From assembly GCF_025698545.1 (NCBI RefSeq), contig NC_068577.1:310001-374000 (forward strand): a stretch of DNA of 64,000 nucleotides, written 5' to 3'. This document shows, in pieces, positions 36,910-48,911 of this stretch (positions are counted from its first letter, which is position 1; every line of letters starts with the position of its first letter). Origin of the DNA: Gossypium raimondii. Lineage: Eukaryota; Streptophyta; Magnoliopsida; Malvales; Malvaceae. The notes below the pieces were generated by a model. The model made no database searches. It saw only the letters and a program-made list of their open reading frames with translations, and was not told the origin of the DNA. A program made the translations under genes and the position numbers.

Positions 36910-38185
36910 CTTTATTTAACTTATTTAATCGCTACAAGATTTACAATTCCATGAGCTTGGGCTTCTATTGTTGACATAAAAACATCTCTTTCTATGTCTT
37001 CGCGAAGTTTCAGTACATAAACCCTTGTGAGGCTTTCGTGAAGTTTCAATAGTTCTTTCGCTTTCAGGATAAATTCTCCTGTTTGTACATCGTAAAAAGA
37101 ACTACCAGGTTGATGGATCATTACCCTGATGATATAACATAATAAAATGTTCTTCTAACTCGCATAATGAGGTGAGAAGAATAGCTAAAAATAGCTAAAG
37201 AATAATAAGAAAAAAAAAAGATAGAAAGAACAACCGTACAGGTATTTTTGTGCATTGTATACGACTTTACAATGGAATTCATTTTTTTCTTTCATCGAAA
37301 AAAGAAAAAGAAAATATAGAGAGCATCTATTAGATCCATATCACGAAATAATCCAATTATCACCCTTCTTTTTTCATTTTTTTTTGGAAAATTTGAAAAA
37401 TACTATAATGGCTCCGTTGCTTTATATATTTATTTCGTCAGTGATTCAGCAATTCCAAAGTTTTTTTTCAAAAAAAAGACAGAAAAAATAGTCTTTTTTT
37501 TCATACTCTTCTATTTTATAACATAAAATAAAATTGGAAATGCCCTTGCTCTCATACTACTATTGGCGCAAATCCAATATTGGAATTTAAGATGAGAAAA
37601 AAAATTCCCCATTGGTAGCAAATGCTTATCCATTAAGAGGGAAAATCCTATTTAAAAAGCAAAAAAATTATGCTTCGACTCTTGCAAAGAACGGACTAAC
37701 AAGGTTAGCTGCCCAATTAATCCTCATCCTTACATACCGTTGCTGTATAAGATAGGTCTCGTAAAAGATCTATTACTAGAAAATTTATGAGTAGAGCCGA
37801 AAAGTGTGAGCTGTACAAGTTACCAATTAAATGAAGGAATGAGCTTCGATGTACAGAGAGGACCTCACCGTTTAAGAAGTAACCATAGAAACGATGGAAC
37901 CCACTATTTATTTATCCATTTCTATTTATTCCTTTATTTTAGTTAATATGCTTTTTTTATACCTAGTATCAATACAATTTCTTATTTCAAGGCGAAATGA
38001 AATGCCTAGAAAAAAGGAAAAATTGTGGTCGGGACGGTTAGAGTAGCAAAAGCCATTGGAATTTATATTTTACACATTGGAAGAATCTGTTTTGTTATTA
38101 ATAGACTAGAAAAGAACAACTGAAAGAAAGAATTAGTTATTCATCAAAATTTCTTTTATTCAATGATCAGAATAAAGCGGAGGGA
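36910..38185. other. Nuclear insert of plastid DNA (NUPT), composite
   Basis: Left part: last exon and intron 2 of plastid clpP on the minus strand. Right part: sequence I recognise as the plastid rps12-rpl20 spacer (including cggacggttagagtagcaaa, tcaccgtttaagaagtaacc), running plus and ending at 38163 in ATGATCAGAATAAAGCGG, an rpl20-like start (MIRIKR). In plastid genomes clpP and rpl20 lie on the same strand, so two pieces were joined in opposite orientation somewhere between about 37200 and 37560. Both sides are nuclear-style DNA. The rpl20 part is from memory and less certain than clpP. Confidence 0.7.
36921..37126 (-). pseudogene. clpP: Plastid clpP last exon, inactive nuclear copy
   Basis: The minus strand encodes [35 protein letters not shown] and then [20 protein letters not shown], the C-terminal third of the plastid ClpP1 protease subunit. 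Against the usual order [21 protein letters not shown] the segment between RVYV and the second D-x-E-R-D is shortened by seven residues and replaced by LKLRE. The rest of clpP (catalytic Ser and the earlier exons) is absent. It is preceded by the 3' part of the group II intron 2. Confidence 0.8.
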
Positions 38186-38946
38186 TAAATTTTAAAATTA
38201 TACATGAATTTTGATTTAAAATGTAATTGTATACATAAACTTTAATCTCGTGTAATTATACATATGAAACTTTAAAAGAATAAATACATCAAATTAATTT
38301 CATGCAACTATACATGTGAAACTCGAAAGAAAGAAATACATTTATTTTTATATTGGATAAATATAATTATTTATGTATACAATATATAAATATAAAATGA
38401 TGTTATATCAATAATTGTGTTTGACAATTTAAAATAATTAGATCGAATCAAAATTTCATGTTCAAGTGCTCAAGAGTCGTTACTTTCTATTTTGTTGAAT
38501 CTTGAATGCTTAAATGGAAAGATTAGCACCATGGGATTGGAATAGTACCGTTGAAAGACTAAAGCTTCCTAAATGAGGCTTATGAGGAATGTCAAAAATG
38601 GATGAAGCATTTCAATTTGGGAGGATAAATGAACCCATGACCTTGAAAATTTTCAAGTATCAAGGAATCCCTCTTGAGGGAGCCAACTACTGTGTTCTAT
38701 GAACTAAGAGATCAAAATCATAAATGTTGTCGATTGGACTTGCTACATCGGCTTTTTACTCAATTAGAGGACAAAACTTTCAATTAATACCCATTAGGAT
38801 GCTATAGTTAGGCATTTCGAATGAGATACAAGGTATAATTTGCGAATGAACTCCTCAATGGGAGAAGCGAAGGAGGGAACCTCTACTCATACCACTATCA
38901 GAATAGGGCTATGGAAATCAATTTGAAACCTCAATACCATTCTAGT
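38186..38946. other. Intergenic stretch, no gene seen
   Basis: About 38190-38390 repeats a loose unit (attatacatgaa / aactatacatgtgaaact) several times. The rest is not recognised. Confidence 0.35.
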
Positions 38947-39099
38947 GGTGGGTTTGGATGGGCGATTGGGTGCGATGCGGTGCGGTGCGTTTAGCTTACT
39001 TTTTACCTCACGCTACAGTATCGCTACAGTATCTAATCTCACCGCCACCGCTGTTTTTATACTAACCGCAGGTAAACGCACCGCTTATCCAAACTTACC
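38947..39099. mobile_element. Small hAT-like MITE
   Basis: Ends ggtgggtttggatgggcg and the inverse of cttatccaaacttacc. The inside contains gcgatgcggtgcggtgcg and its partial complement caccgccaccgctg, so the element folds on itself. The flanking duplication is not clear. Confidence 0.5.
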
Positions 39100-40971
39100 C
39101 TAGGAGTTAAAATGTTCATATTGCTCATGTGCACTAATGTTATAACTTCTAAAGAAAATCTGACGAAACAACACAGAAGCTTCGCAATGGAGTGTCATAG
39201 ATACAAACAACTAGTGGAATCTTCAGGACACATAATTTTCTTATATCCTTATTTCACAAGTAGTATGGAGGGCACCAAGCTTCTACTATTATCTTTCTCT
39301 GATTTGGTTTTTCCTTTTACCTTGAATGGTGGAATGAGGTTTCCAACATGTTGAACCAAAAGGGGTAAGGGTTTGATCTAAGCCTTAACTTGCAATTCGG
39401 GAATCAAATCATGTCCAAAGCAAGTCTAGAAACCAGATAAATTAATGGCCCAAAGCATTTCTTTTTCATCGCCATAGAAAGGAGTAGAACATCCATGGAG
39501 TACTACCTCTCAACTATTGGTACAATCAATGTTAACATGGATGATAGTTTTAGAAATGTGAATAGAAAGGAAATAATCATAGACATTGCTAGGGATTCCC
39601 GGGAAAATATAATTAGTGGGACCAATACACTAATTCTTAGCTCATCTACATAAGTGATTTAGTCTCGAAAATGTTATGATTGTTTAGTTTTTGTCCACTT
39701 ATTGAATCTGATATTTTGAGTGTAATATATTTGTTTGTAAATTTTAATTTTTTAATAGACCGGTTAATAAAATAAATTCATAGATTACATCAAGATAATT
39801 TGCATAATTGTCATCATATGGTTTTTGCACGTAAAACAAAATAGAATCAATAATTCATTGTTTGTCTAATATTTAAACTAATACTAAACGATATTTCGTG
39901 GTCAAATCGTGATGCGGAAAGATAAATTATATTAGTAGATGAACCTAAACAAGTCTTTAGTATAACTGGAAATGGGTAAACTGATTAAAAGACTAATATG
40001 TTGTCTATCAAGTTCAACTACGGAGATACTTGTCTTGGACATCAGAGTGAATGACTCTCAGAAGATAGAGATAAGGATGTAACTGACTAGACTGCCAGTA
40101 CATCGAACAGGATCTAAGAAGAATAGATCCTGAATTCGTTAATGGATTTATTCACTTGTGATGTTTATAGTGTGACATAACTAAATACTGAGTGGATGAC
40201 GGACTACGTATGCATGACTTATATACTTTGATATAAGTAAAAACCTGAATTCAGATAGACAATGAACTGAAAGCTGGTGTATCGGATATACGACTTCTAC
40301 AGTATGTAGCGTCATTCACAATAGTAGAATTCATAGTTCGAAACATGGGTAAATGATATCTTCTCATTGACATTACATAGTTAGTGAAAAGCAAAATCGC
40401 TTTATAAAATTATTTGTTTTACGCACGATACATAATCACATCTTAAGAGGAAGGAACAAGGCAGTTGATTAGGTGACAAATAAAATGTTCAATAAAAATT
40501 ATCCTCTAATTAAGGAAAAGTCGAAAGTCAACTCTAATTAAAGTGTTTGAACGGATTATGTAATACAAAATCTAAAAATTCCAATTATCTAAAACCAAAT
40601 CGAATTTAAAATTTATTTAATATAAAATTAATTTTAATTTTTTATTATATAGAAATACATGTAATTTATTCATGAATATCTCTCATTACTTTAACATATT
40701 ATGTGATATCTTATGTTGGAATCTTACAGGTAGTTTCTACGAATTACGAAGGATATTATTGTGATATGTGCAGCATATTATATAGTAATGTACGGCATAT
40801 CTTTTATTATATCTTACAAATATATTCGACTTGTCTAAAAAAGTTGATTTTTCATGTTCGTGGAACCTTTCGTAACCCCAAAAGGTCAATATTTGTGGTA
40901 TGATGGCTAGGATCTCAATAGTTAAAATTGCCTGTAACACAACATCATATTCAATTACGCTTAATATACCA
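39100..40971. other. 1.9-kb intergenic region, unassigned
   Basis: No gene. About 39900-40480 reads like non-coding dispersed repeat DNA but shows no LTR ends or domains that I can define. Frames at 39112-39354 and 40703-40940 match no family. Confidence 0.35.
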
Positions 40972-41365
40972 TTTAGTATCTAAGTTTAGTTTTAATATTT
41001 AATTTGATACCTAACTTAATTTTATCCCAATTTGATACCCAAGTTTGATTTTGTTGTTAAATTTAATATCTAAACCAAATGTCATCACATGGCTCGATGA
41101 GTGTTTGACGCGTTTGCTTTAGTTAAAAAACGTAGGTACTTAATTGGGATAGAAAAATGCTCAGGTATCAAATTGAACATGGAAGCTAAATTGAGGTACT
41201 TAATTGGGACAAAAGAGAACTTGAGTATCAATTTGAAAAAAATCAAGTACCAAAATTAACATTAAAGCCTAACTCAGGTACCAAATTGAATATTGAAATC
41301 AAGTACGAAATGAAATAAAAAAGTTCAAATACTAAATTGAATAGCAAAGTGAAATTTAAAGTACC
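40972..41365. mobile_element. Foldback MITE upstream of the response regulator
   Basis: The left arm (tttagtatctaagtttagtt, ttaatttgataccta) is inverted in the right arm (taccaaattgaatattgaaa, aatactaaattgaatag), with several internal repeats of taccaaattga. It ends about 300 bp before the start codon. Confidence 0.5.
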
Positions 41366-41663
41366 AATTCTGGAAATATTTAAAAATTGGAAACACAGAC
41401 ACCATCTTTGATTCTTTTCACGTTTTCCAAGTCAAAGAAAATCATAGCTAGAAGATCTGTGGAGATTTTATATTATATGTAATCTACCGCATCTTTACTT
41501 TCTCCGAACTGTCTGATTTTCTCCAATGGGGATTTGCATCTTTTGTTTCCCATTTCCATCCCTTTTATAACTCACCTCCCATTTCTCCTTTTCCTCAACA
41601 TTCCAATCTTCTTTTCTGGGTGTATTTTGCTTTGTTGAATTCATCATATCTTCTTCACTAATC

Positions 41664-42327
41664 ATGGTTATGGCTGCTTCCGAGACTAAATTCCATGTTC
41701 TTGCTGTTGATGATACCCTGATTGATAGAAAGCTCATTGAAAAGCTTCTCAAGACTTCTTCTTATCAAGGTTCGTTTCTTTTCTACCAAACAGGTTTTTC
41801 TTTTTCTACCAAACAGGGTTTGTTCTTATACTTATATGGGTGGTGTTTGCAGTTACTGCAGTGGATTCTGGAACCAAGGCATTGGAGTTTCTTGGATTGA
41901 ACAACAATGATCATCAAGATGTTAAAGTGAACTTGATCATCACAGATTACTGTATGCCAGGGATGACAGGCTATGATCTCTTACGAAAAATCAAAGAATC
42001 TTCATCATTCAAAGACATACCAGTTGTCATCATGTCTTCGGACAATATCCCATCAAGAATCAACAGGTTTGGCCTCTTGAAAACATGTTATTTAATCAAA
42101 GTTGGATTCATCAATTTTAGCTGACATGAAATTTCATTGAAATCAGATGCCTTGAAGGTGGAGCTGAAGAGTTCTTTTTGAAGCCAGTTCAATTATCAGA
42201 TGTAAACAAGCTGAGGCCTCATTTGATGAAAAGAACGCAAACAAATGTAAACAAGAGAAAGGCGATGGATGAAATTGTGTCCCCTGATAGAACGAGGGCA
42301 AGATACAATGAACTGGAAGTGAATTGA
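41664..42327 (+). CDS. Type-A two-component response regulator (ARR8/9-like)
   Basis: A phosphorelay receiver protein that acts as a negative feedback regulator of cytokinin signalling. Exons 41664-41769, 41853-42066 and 42147-42327 join in frame (GT..AG) to give 166 aa. The receiver domain spans about residues 10-130: acidic pair D16-D17 in [13 protein letters not shown], phospho-acceptor D67 in [18 protein letters not shown], the switch serine region VVIMSSDN, and K119 in [10 protein letters not shown]. Only a short basic tail follows, with no Myb/GARP DNA-binding domain, which makes it type A. The N-terminus [17 protein letters not shown] and the FLGL context resemble ARR8/ARR9 more than ARR5/6/7. 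The ATG at 41664 leads MVMAA; the second ATG two codons on is an alternative start. Confidence 0.93.
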
Positions 42328-42479
42328 ATCACCAAATTCATCAATATTTTCTGATTTATTATTAGATCATCAATTAGGGAAAAGAAATTCTGGACTCTCT
42401 CTCTTTGCTTAACCAAAATCAGTGTATAGGAAAGAGGAGAGAGGCTATGTAAATCACCATAAGGAAGAAATATAGCTCA

Positions 42480-42879
42480 ATTTTTTTGAAATGAATTTCA
42501 TTTCAACATCAATTTAAACAGATTGCTTATTACAATAATTAAGGGATGTTATTTCAATAATGAACAGAGGAATTCTATGGTTTAGGGTTAGCAATAGAAC
42601 TGACAATTTGGTCCGAAGTAGGAGGAGGATTTTTCTTTTACGACTGTGATTCCAACTCAGATTATATTTAGAGTATATGAACATCTGACTAAGATAATTT
42701 TTGTTCTCTGTTCGAGAATTCTTCTCAAAGCTTGAGATGAATTAGATTACAACTATATTTATTACGATGACTTACTATAAGTAGAATTAAACATTACGAA
42801 GCAAAAAGCAAATATAACCTACCTAGAGTAAAATAATTCTGGATAGGATCTGGACGAGATTTAAGCAAAAATAAATCTT
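42480..42879. other. Downstream region of the response regulator
   Basis: 3' flank of the receiver gene, AT-rich, no additional gene; ends in a T run next to the LTR fragment. Confidence 0.35.
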
Positions 42880-44905
42880 TTTTTTTTTTAAATCGACTTT
42901 TGGTTTTAAAAAATAAAAATTAAGGTTGCCACCAATCACTTTTAAGAGGCGCGATCGAGTCACCTCGTAATTTGATCGTTTTAATAAGAGGTCTGATTTA
43001 TTAAAACAATATTTTTCGGTCTACAAAAATCCAGAAAATGAGTTTAGGAGTCGGTTACGCACGAGGAAGGATTAACACCCTCGTCACGCCCAAAATTGAT
43101 ACCTAGCTGATTAATTGATGTCTTAGTATCGAGAATTGAAAATTTGAAAATAGTTTAAAACACAACCCCACTTTGCATCATGTTATTTTCAATTTAAAAT
43201 CGCTTGAATAAATAAAAAATGTATGTAAAAGACTCTCTTATCTCGAGGTAACAAAAGGTCATATCCCGTAAGTTAGGATACGGCATCCCGAATCCTCGAA
43301 AATAACTTTGCTCTTTATTTAAGTTACTATTTGAATCTCATGTGTTTTAATTTTAAAAGGAATGTTTGGTCATCTAAGTTCAAAGAGAAAGTCGAACCCC
43401 GTAAGTTACGGCACGACTTTTCGAATCTCTAAATACGGAACATTATCTTAATTTTGGTTATTTCTTATAAGTCGTGTAAAAAAACGGATTCACTATTTAA
43501 TATGATACGTGATTGAGCCGTAGTGAGGAAACAAATAACTGTATTTAAACCTAAGGGAAAATATAGTATAGACTAAATAAAAATAAAATGGCTACTTGAA
43601 TAAATAGAAGAAAAATGGAAATGATCATAGTAAAAAAACAATAATAAATAGGTAGCTGAGATCACGATAATCTAATAATAATAATGCAACACAAATTGAT
43701 CATAATAATAACGATAATGGTTATAATATGATTAATATTTTATTTAATAACATAACGAAGAATAATAATAATGCAACAACAATTTATAATAATAATGGTA
43801 TAGTAATATGCATAATAAAATATAAAAGTATAGCAATAATATTAATAAATCATAATATTAATATGCATAAATAATAATTATGAAAATGATAATATAAATA
43901 ACAATAACAATATATAATAATAACATAAATAATAAATAATCTAAATTTTGAAAGTTCATAAAAAGTAATAAATAAATAAATAATGGAATAATAATAACAA
44001 TGATAATGGCAAAATAAAAAATACAAAAACAAGCCAATTATAAATATATAAAAAGAAGGAAATAATAAAAGTGAAAACTAATAAAAGTTTGATTAAAATT
44101 GAAAATAAATAAATAAATAAAAATAATAAATGAAATAGTTTAAAAATAAAAAAAAATTGAAGTTAAATAGACTAAGGATTGAATTGAAATCGGAATGAAA
44201 TTAGGGGTACAAATTGTAAATAATAAAAAATAATAAAACAGAAATAAGGATCAATATAAAATGCACGAAAAGAACCAGGGACCAAAAGGGAAATTACCCC
44301 AAATCCCTAAACTCGCCATTTAACGAAGGACTAAAAGGAGACAAAATAAAAATCAAATGGTAATTTTTTTTAAAAAAAAGAAGCGAAATAGGACTGAATT
44401 GAAATGCTATTAAAAAGCGGAAGGACCGAAAGCATAAATATACCATTTAAAAAAAAGGGATCTAGTGGGTCGGATCGGGTCGGATTGGGTTTGAATCAAA
44501 ACGACGTTATTTTGACGTCTGAAAATCAGCCCAAAACGTCGCTGTTCTATACCACCTATTTAAGTAAAAATTTCCTAAAAAATTTAATTTTAGCTTGGTT
44601 TGAGAAAAAAAAAAAAACCCTCTTCTCTCTGAAACGCACCCTAGGGCGGGTCTTGGGCGCCGTAGTGGCTCCGCCAATGCCACCGGCCTTCAGTGACGAC
44701 GGCCGCCGCCCACGGTAGCCGGAGTCCACTAAAAAAACCAATTTTGGCTACTTTCCTTCCCTAAACCCAAGATCTGAGACCAAAATCCTCAAAAAAAAAA
44801 AAAAACCCAACAAAATACCCAAAAAGACTAAAAACTTTTCGATTCTTAACTTCTCCGCCGTGGCCTCGGCCGGAAATGGTAACATCGGCGGCACATTTCA
44901 ACAGT
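42880..44905. mobile_element. Truncated LTR copy, same family as 1072-3385
   Basis: Shares ordered blocks with the solo LTR: atcgacttt near the left end, agtcggttacgcacgaggaa followed by gga, cgtcacgcccaaaattgata, long AATA/ATAA microsatellite-like text, cgaaaaggaaccaggg-type text, aaaacgacgtt, and ccgccgtggcctcggccg at the right. The terminal quarter of the LTR is missing. It is diverged from the first copy and old. Frames inside (for example 44404-44741) are not genes. Confidence 0.6.
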
Positions 44906-46869
44906 ATCATACACAAAGTACACATGGTAAGACTCTAGACAGTCCCAAACACATGGTAAGACTCAGGTCCTGTTTTTCTATTGGAAATTGTAGATTGTAA
45001 ATTCATTAGATATTATTAATGGATCACTTAGTGTGATTCATGAGCACTTAAAGTGATGATTCATTAATCCAATGGATACATTTGGTTTTCATGAGTCATG
45101 TTTTTTCTAAGAAATATGTCCAATACGAAGGGTTGTGATTATTCTGACAATTGAGTGCATATAAATAAAGGGATTATGGTTCTCAAAATATAATTATTAT
45201 AATCAATCCAATTTTAGAAATTAGAGTAAGAGTTAGGTAATTCCTCGATTTACAAATCAAAGTAAATAAAAAAGTTTCGTTGTATCCTGGGAGGACCTTC
45301 GTCTTAACCTTCTAACAACTTTGTGTGAGGACAAATTGTTCTCTTTGAAAAGCGTCACCCGTATCTCAAAATCTATTGTTTTAACTTCATATCATCTCTG
45401 AATCTATTATCTCCACTCAAATTCTCCATATTTTCAAGATCCAAAGACTTCAATTTTTGACTTTTTAGTAACTGAGACAAACTCTCATTCACAAAAGATT
45501 GGTTTGCGATTATGTGGTGCATTTTTACGAGTCCACTAGCTCTAAGTGGAACCAATAATTGCTTGAAAGATGAGAGGAAAATAGGCAAGGATTGGTTAGC
45601 AATTATGAGTGGATTTGCTATATTCCCACTCTAGTGGAACTAAAACTTGATAATGGTCGTTTGAATTGCAATCAATTCATAGCTTAAAATGAAAAGCAAG
45701 ACATGGTTTGTAGAATGATTAGACATTTGGTTGGTAATAACACTTGAGTGCAAAGTGACAGGTATAACTGTATGCGTATCACTTCATTCCCCACATTACA
45801 TTAGTAGAATCAGATTATATATATGATGGCCATTCCCTACCAATGGTGTGAAGTAAAAGAAAGCTTTTGATTTGGCATCTCTTATTATTCTTATATCTCC
45901 ACATGCCACTTGATTCTACTATTGAGATTTAAATATAATTTTCTGATTTGCAGGGAAAGAGACCGCATTTCCTGTTATTATTAAATGACAACCTAAAACC
46001 AATGGGCAATTAGGTGGAAGGGCCCAACTAGATGCATACATAATGCATGGTCAGGCACATGCATGTTCATGTGTGTATGGATGGTTCTTGTGCAGGCAGG
46101 CAGTGAGCAACTGGGTGGTTCCATGAGTTGCCATGAAATATATTCAAATGGAAGTGGTTCTTATTCAAGAGCGATTAAATCAAATATTAATCCATGTCTA
46201 GAAATATAATTTGGCTCTAAACCTTATACTGTATTTTCCTGTTTTAAACATAAATCCATTTTAGTTCCTAGTTGGTGGTGGTCTTTGTTTCTTGCTTGTG
46301 CTGCTTGTAAACCACAATCCTCAATGGACACATTGTTTTTTTATTGGAACTGATGCGTACTGGTACAATTATACATCTGGTGCTTTCACATCTATGGATC
46401 ATAATTATCGTCCAGTCAAATGCTGTTTTATTAGATAAAACGATTATTGTTGGACATTCTTATTCTCATTAATAACAATTGAAACCTCTAAACATCGTAG
46501 ACTTTCATAAACTTATTTTAAAACTGAAAAATAAAAAAAATTAAATTATTATACCACATGAGGATGCACATAAAATGCATGTGAAGAGTATATAGAAAGT
46601 GTAAAAGTATAGAAGCAATGATAGGCATCCTTAGATGGGGGAATTGATTCATAAACTAAGAAACATTGCATTTAAATTTAATTAGAAATTTAAACATGCA
46701 TCTCATCAACCTTGCTTGATCAATTAAACAAATTTTATGAGATTTATTTATTATTATACAAAAATAAATAATTTACTTTCGATAAATACATGTGTATAAT
46801 TTACTTTCGGTAAATACATGTGTATAAATAAAAATATACAAAAAGTTTTCTCTCAATTGATGTCCAAAG
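44906..46869. other. 2-kb region before the polygalacturonase cluster
   Basis: No supported gene. About 44980-45360 (tataaataaagggattatgg, gtttcgttgtatcctgggag) resembles the start of an LTR-type repeat, unproven. A 71-codon frame on the minus strand at 45373-45588 matches nothing I know. The rest is AT-rich. Confidence 0.35.
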
Positions 46870-48336
46870 TTTATAAGCAACTTTTGGTCGAGCTAAATTC
46901 AATGCTTTCCAACGAACATTAGAACAAGATAATTGAGTAGGTTTAGTCAAATATGACAAATTGACATTTGCAATCTAATCCTTGGAGCTACAATCAAATT
47001 TTATAATCACCGGTGTAGATGATATTTCTCGAATACCTTCATTTATGATATCTTCAACTTTTATTCTGGATACTTGCAATCATTGAAATATAAACAAGAT
47101 TCAAGGGAATTTTTCGTTACCATTGGTTCAACAAATTTTAAGCTCAAAATACTTAAAATTAATATTATAATTGCAATATATTATACCTGATTGGGACAAT
47201 TTAGATTGAGTGGCAATAATTCTAATCAATTATGATAGAATTTTGAAAATTTCTCATAAAAGAATCCATAAATCGAATTTCTTGGATAAACCCAATACTA
47301 GGCCTGCCCATGACTTGATGCTCAGCCCAATTTGAGTGCCCAAAAATTGTCTTTCTTACGGTGACATTTTGGACCTCCTCTGTTCAAATATTTTGCTAAA
47401 CTTTCAATGCTGCAGAGTGCAAATAAATTACCAAAATAAACCAATTATGCCCTTAATAATAATAATAAATCAAAAGGAATTTGATTTTATATCCAAGTAC
47501 CTAATGCTATGACCAGGACTGTCCATAAATTCTTGGTACCGGGACCAATTGAGATGCAGTCATCTCCAGTTTTAATTGAGCATTTTGCAATATTGACATT
47601 CTTGGATAACTAGACATGGATGCCATCGGTGTTAGGGCTATTACCAGCAGCGATGATCCTAACACCCTGGACTTCAACATTTTTGCATCCATTGATCACG
47701 ATGTGAACCATTTTGCTATTTAAGGACAATAAACTACGGATCCTAATGTTCTTGGAGTTGGTAAAGCTTAACGTTTGCTCTCACACACAAATGAAAATTA
47801 GCATGTCAATTACATGGATAATAAAGACTTAATTAGAATCATACAGGAACTTAAGTGACAAATGAAAAGTGAAATATAATAGTACCGTGGCTCCGGAGGA
47901 CAGTTGCAGTGGGAAGCTTTGCGAGCCCAGAGAGGTGGTCCTTTGGCATCAAGGGCACCACCAAGGATTGAAACGCCATTCACTCCTTCAAAGCTCAGCC
48001 AATCGGTAGATTTGCCTAGTACTCTATAATCCTGAGGGGCTACCAGGGTGCCGTTGATTATATCATAGTGATTTGAGGGCTTTTGCAGCCACCTTGGAAG
48101 GCCATAGAACCGAGTAAATACCGGCCTTTGGGTATAGATATCATAGTGGAGTCAGCTGAGCTACAGGTTGCTTCCCATGCCATGAGGAAAGCCTTGGTGG
48201 AGGAGTCAGTTTTTCCATTAGGCTTAGCCCCAAAGTTAAACACATTGTACTTTGTTGTTGCAGACGTTGAATTTATGGCTAACATGAAAAGGAGAATGAG
48301 GAAAAAGGCATGAGAAGGACGTGTGAGGCTCATCAT
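46870..48336 (-). pseudogene. Polygalacturonase pseudogene (cluster copy 1)
   Basis: Same four-exon layout and strand as the two copies further right. Exon 1 begins MMSLTRPSHAFFLILLFMLA and has an extra Ser codon in GKTDSSTKAF, then loses frame after SPQITMI; GTLVAPQDYRVLGKSTDWLS follows in another frame. Exon 2 keeps AAGNSPNTDGIHV but then a stop, and TGDDCISIGPGTKNLW before losing the GHG region. The last exon lacks the PCTGIRLQ part. It is a decayed member of the tandem GH28 family. Several independent disruptions make it non-functional. Confidence 0.85.
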
Positions 48337-48911
48337 TTGAGACAGAGTGATGGAAGTAGTGAAACAAGGTGAAACTGAAAGCGAGTTAAGCTGTATTGTT
48401 TGATAAGTAGGTGATTGATGAATGAGAAGAGTTACAGAGAAAATAGATATTTATAGTTTAGCAGATTGAGGATAATTAAGTTTAAGAGCAGAAAAGAGTA
48501 TATGTGTATACTTGTGGAAGTGTAGGATTAAAGAAAGCTGGCGTTTTGTGCGTTTGGAGTACAACCACCATTCAAATCTAAGTTATTCTTGAAGAGAAAA
48601 ACACTTAATCAATAGGCCAAAATTTAAAATTTGGAGTACAAGATGTTTTATTTCTTTCAATTTTTGGTTTGACTCACAATGGCTAATTGTCTAATTGTTC
48701 TCCTAGGTAATTTACAAACTAAAGAATGAAGTAATCACATGTCAACGACTGTCACATTAAATCAAATAAAATTTTGTTGGTTAAGAAGGATAAATCAAAC
48801 GTTTACATTTATTTATTATTATATAGAAAGAATAAATAATTTTCACCCAATAAATACATGTATGAAAAAGAGAAGGAGAAATTTCGTCTTCCGTCAATTG
48901 AACTCCAAGAT

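Noticed and set aside
39112-39354. 80-codon frame after a MITE
   Set aside because: No recognisable domain, and the surrounding DNA looks non-coding.
43850-44032. 60-codon Tyr/Phe-rich minus-strand frame
   Set aside because: A product of AAT/ATA simple sequence in the LTR copy.
44404-44741. 104- and 61-codon frames on both strands
   Set aside because: They fall in the GC-rich end of the truncated LTR copy.
45373-45588. 71-codon minus-strand frame rich in Leu and Ser
   Set aside because: No family, no splice context; it sits in repeat-like DNA.
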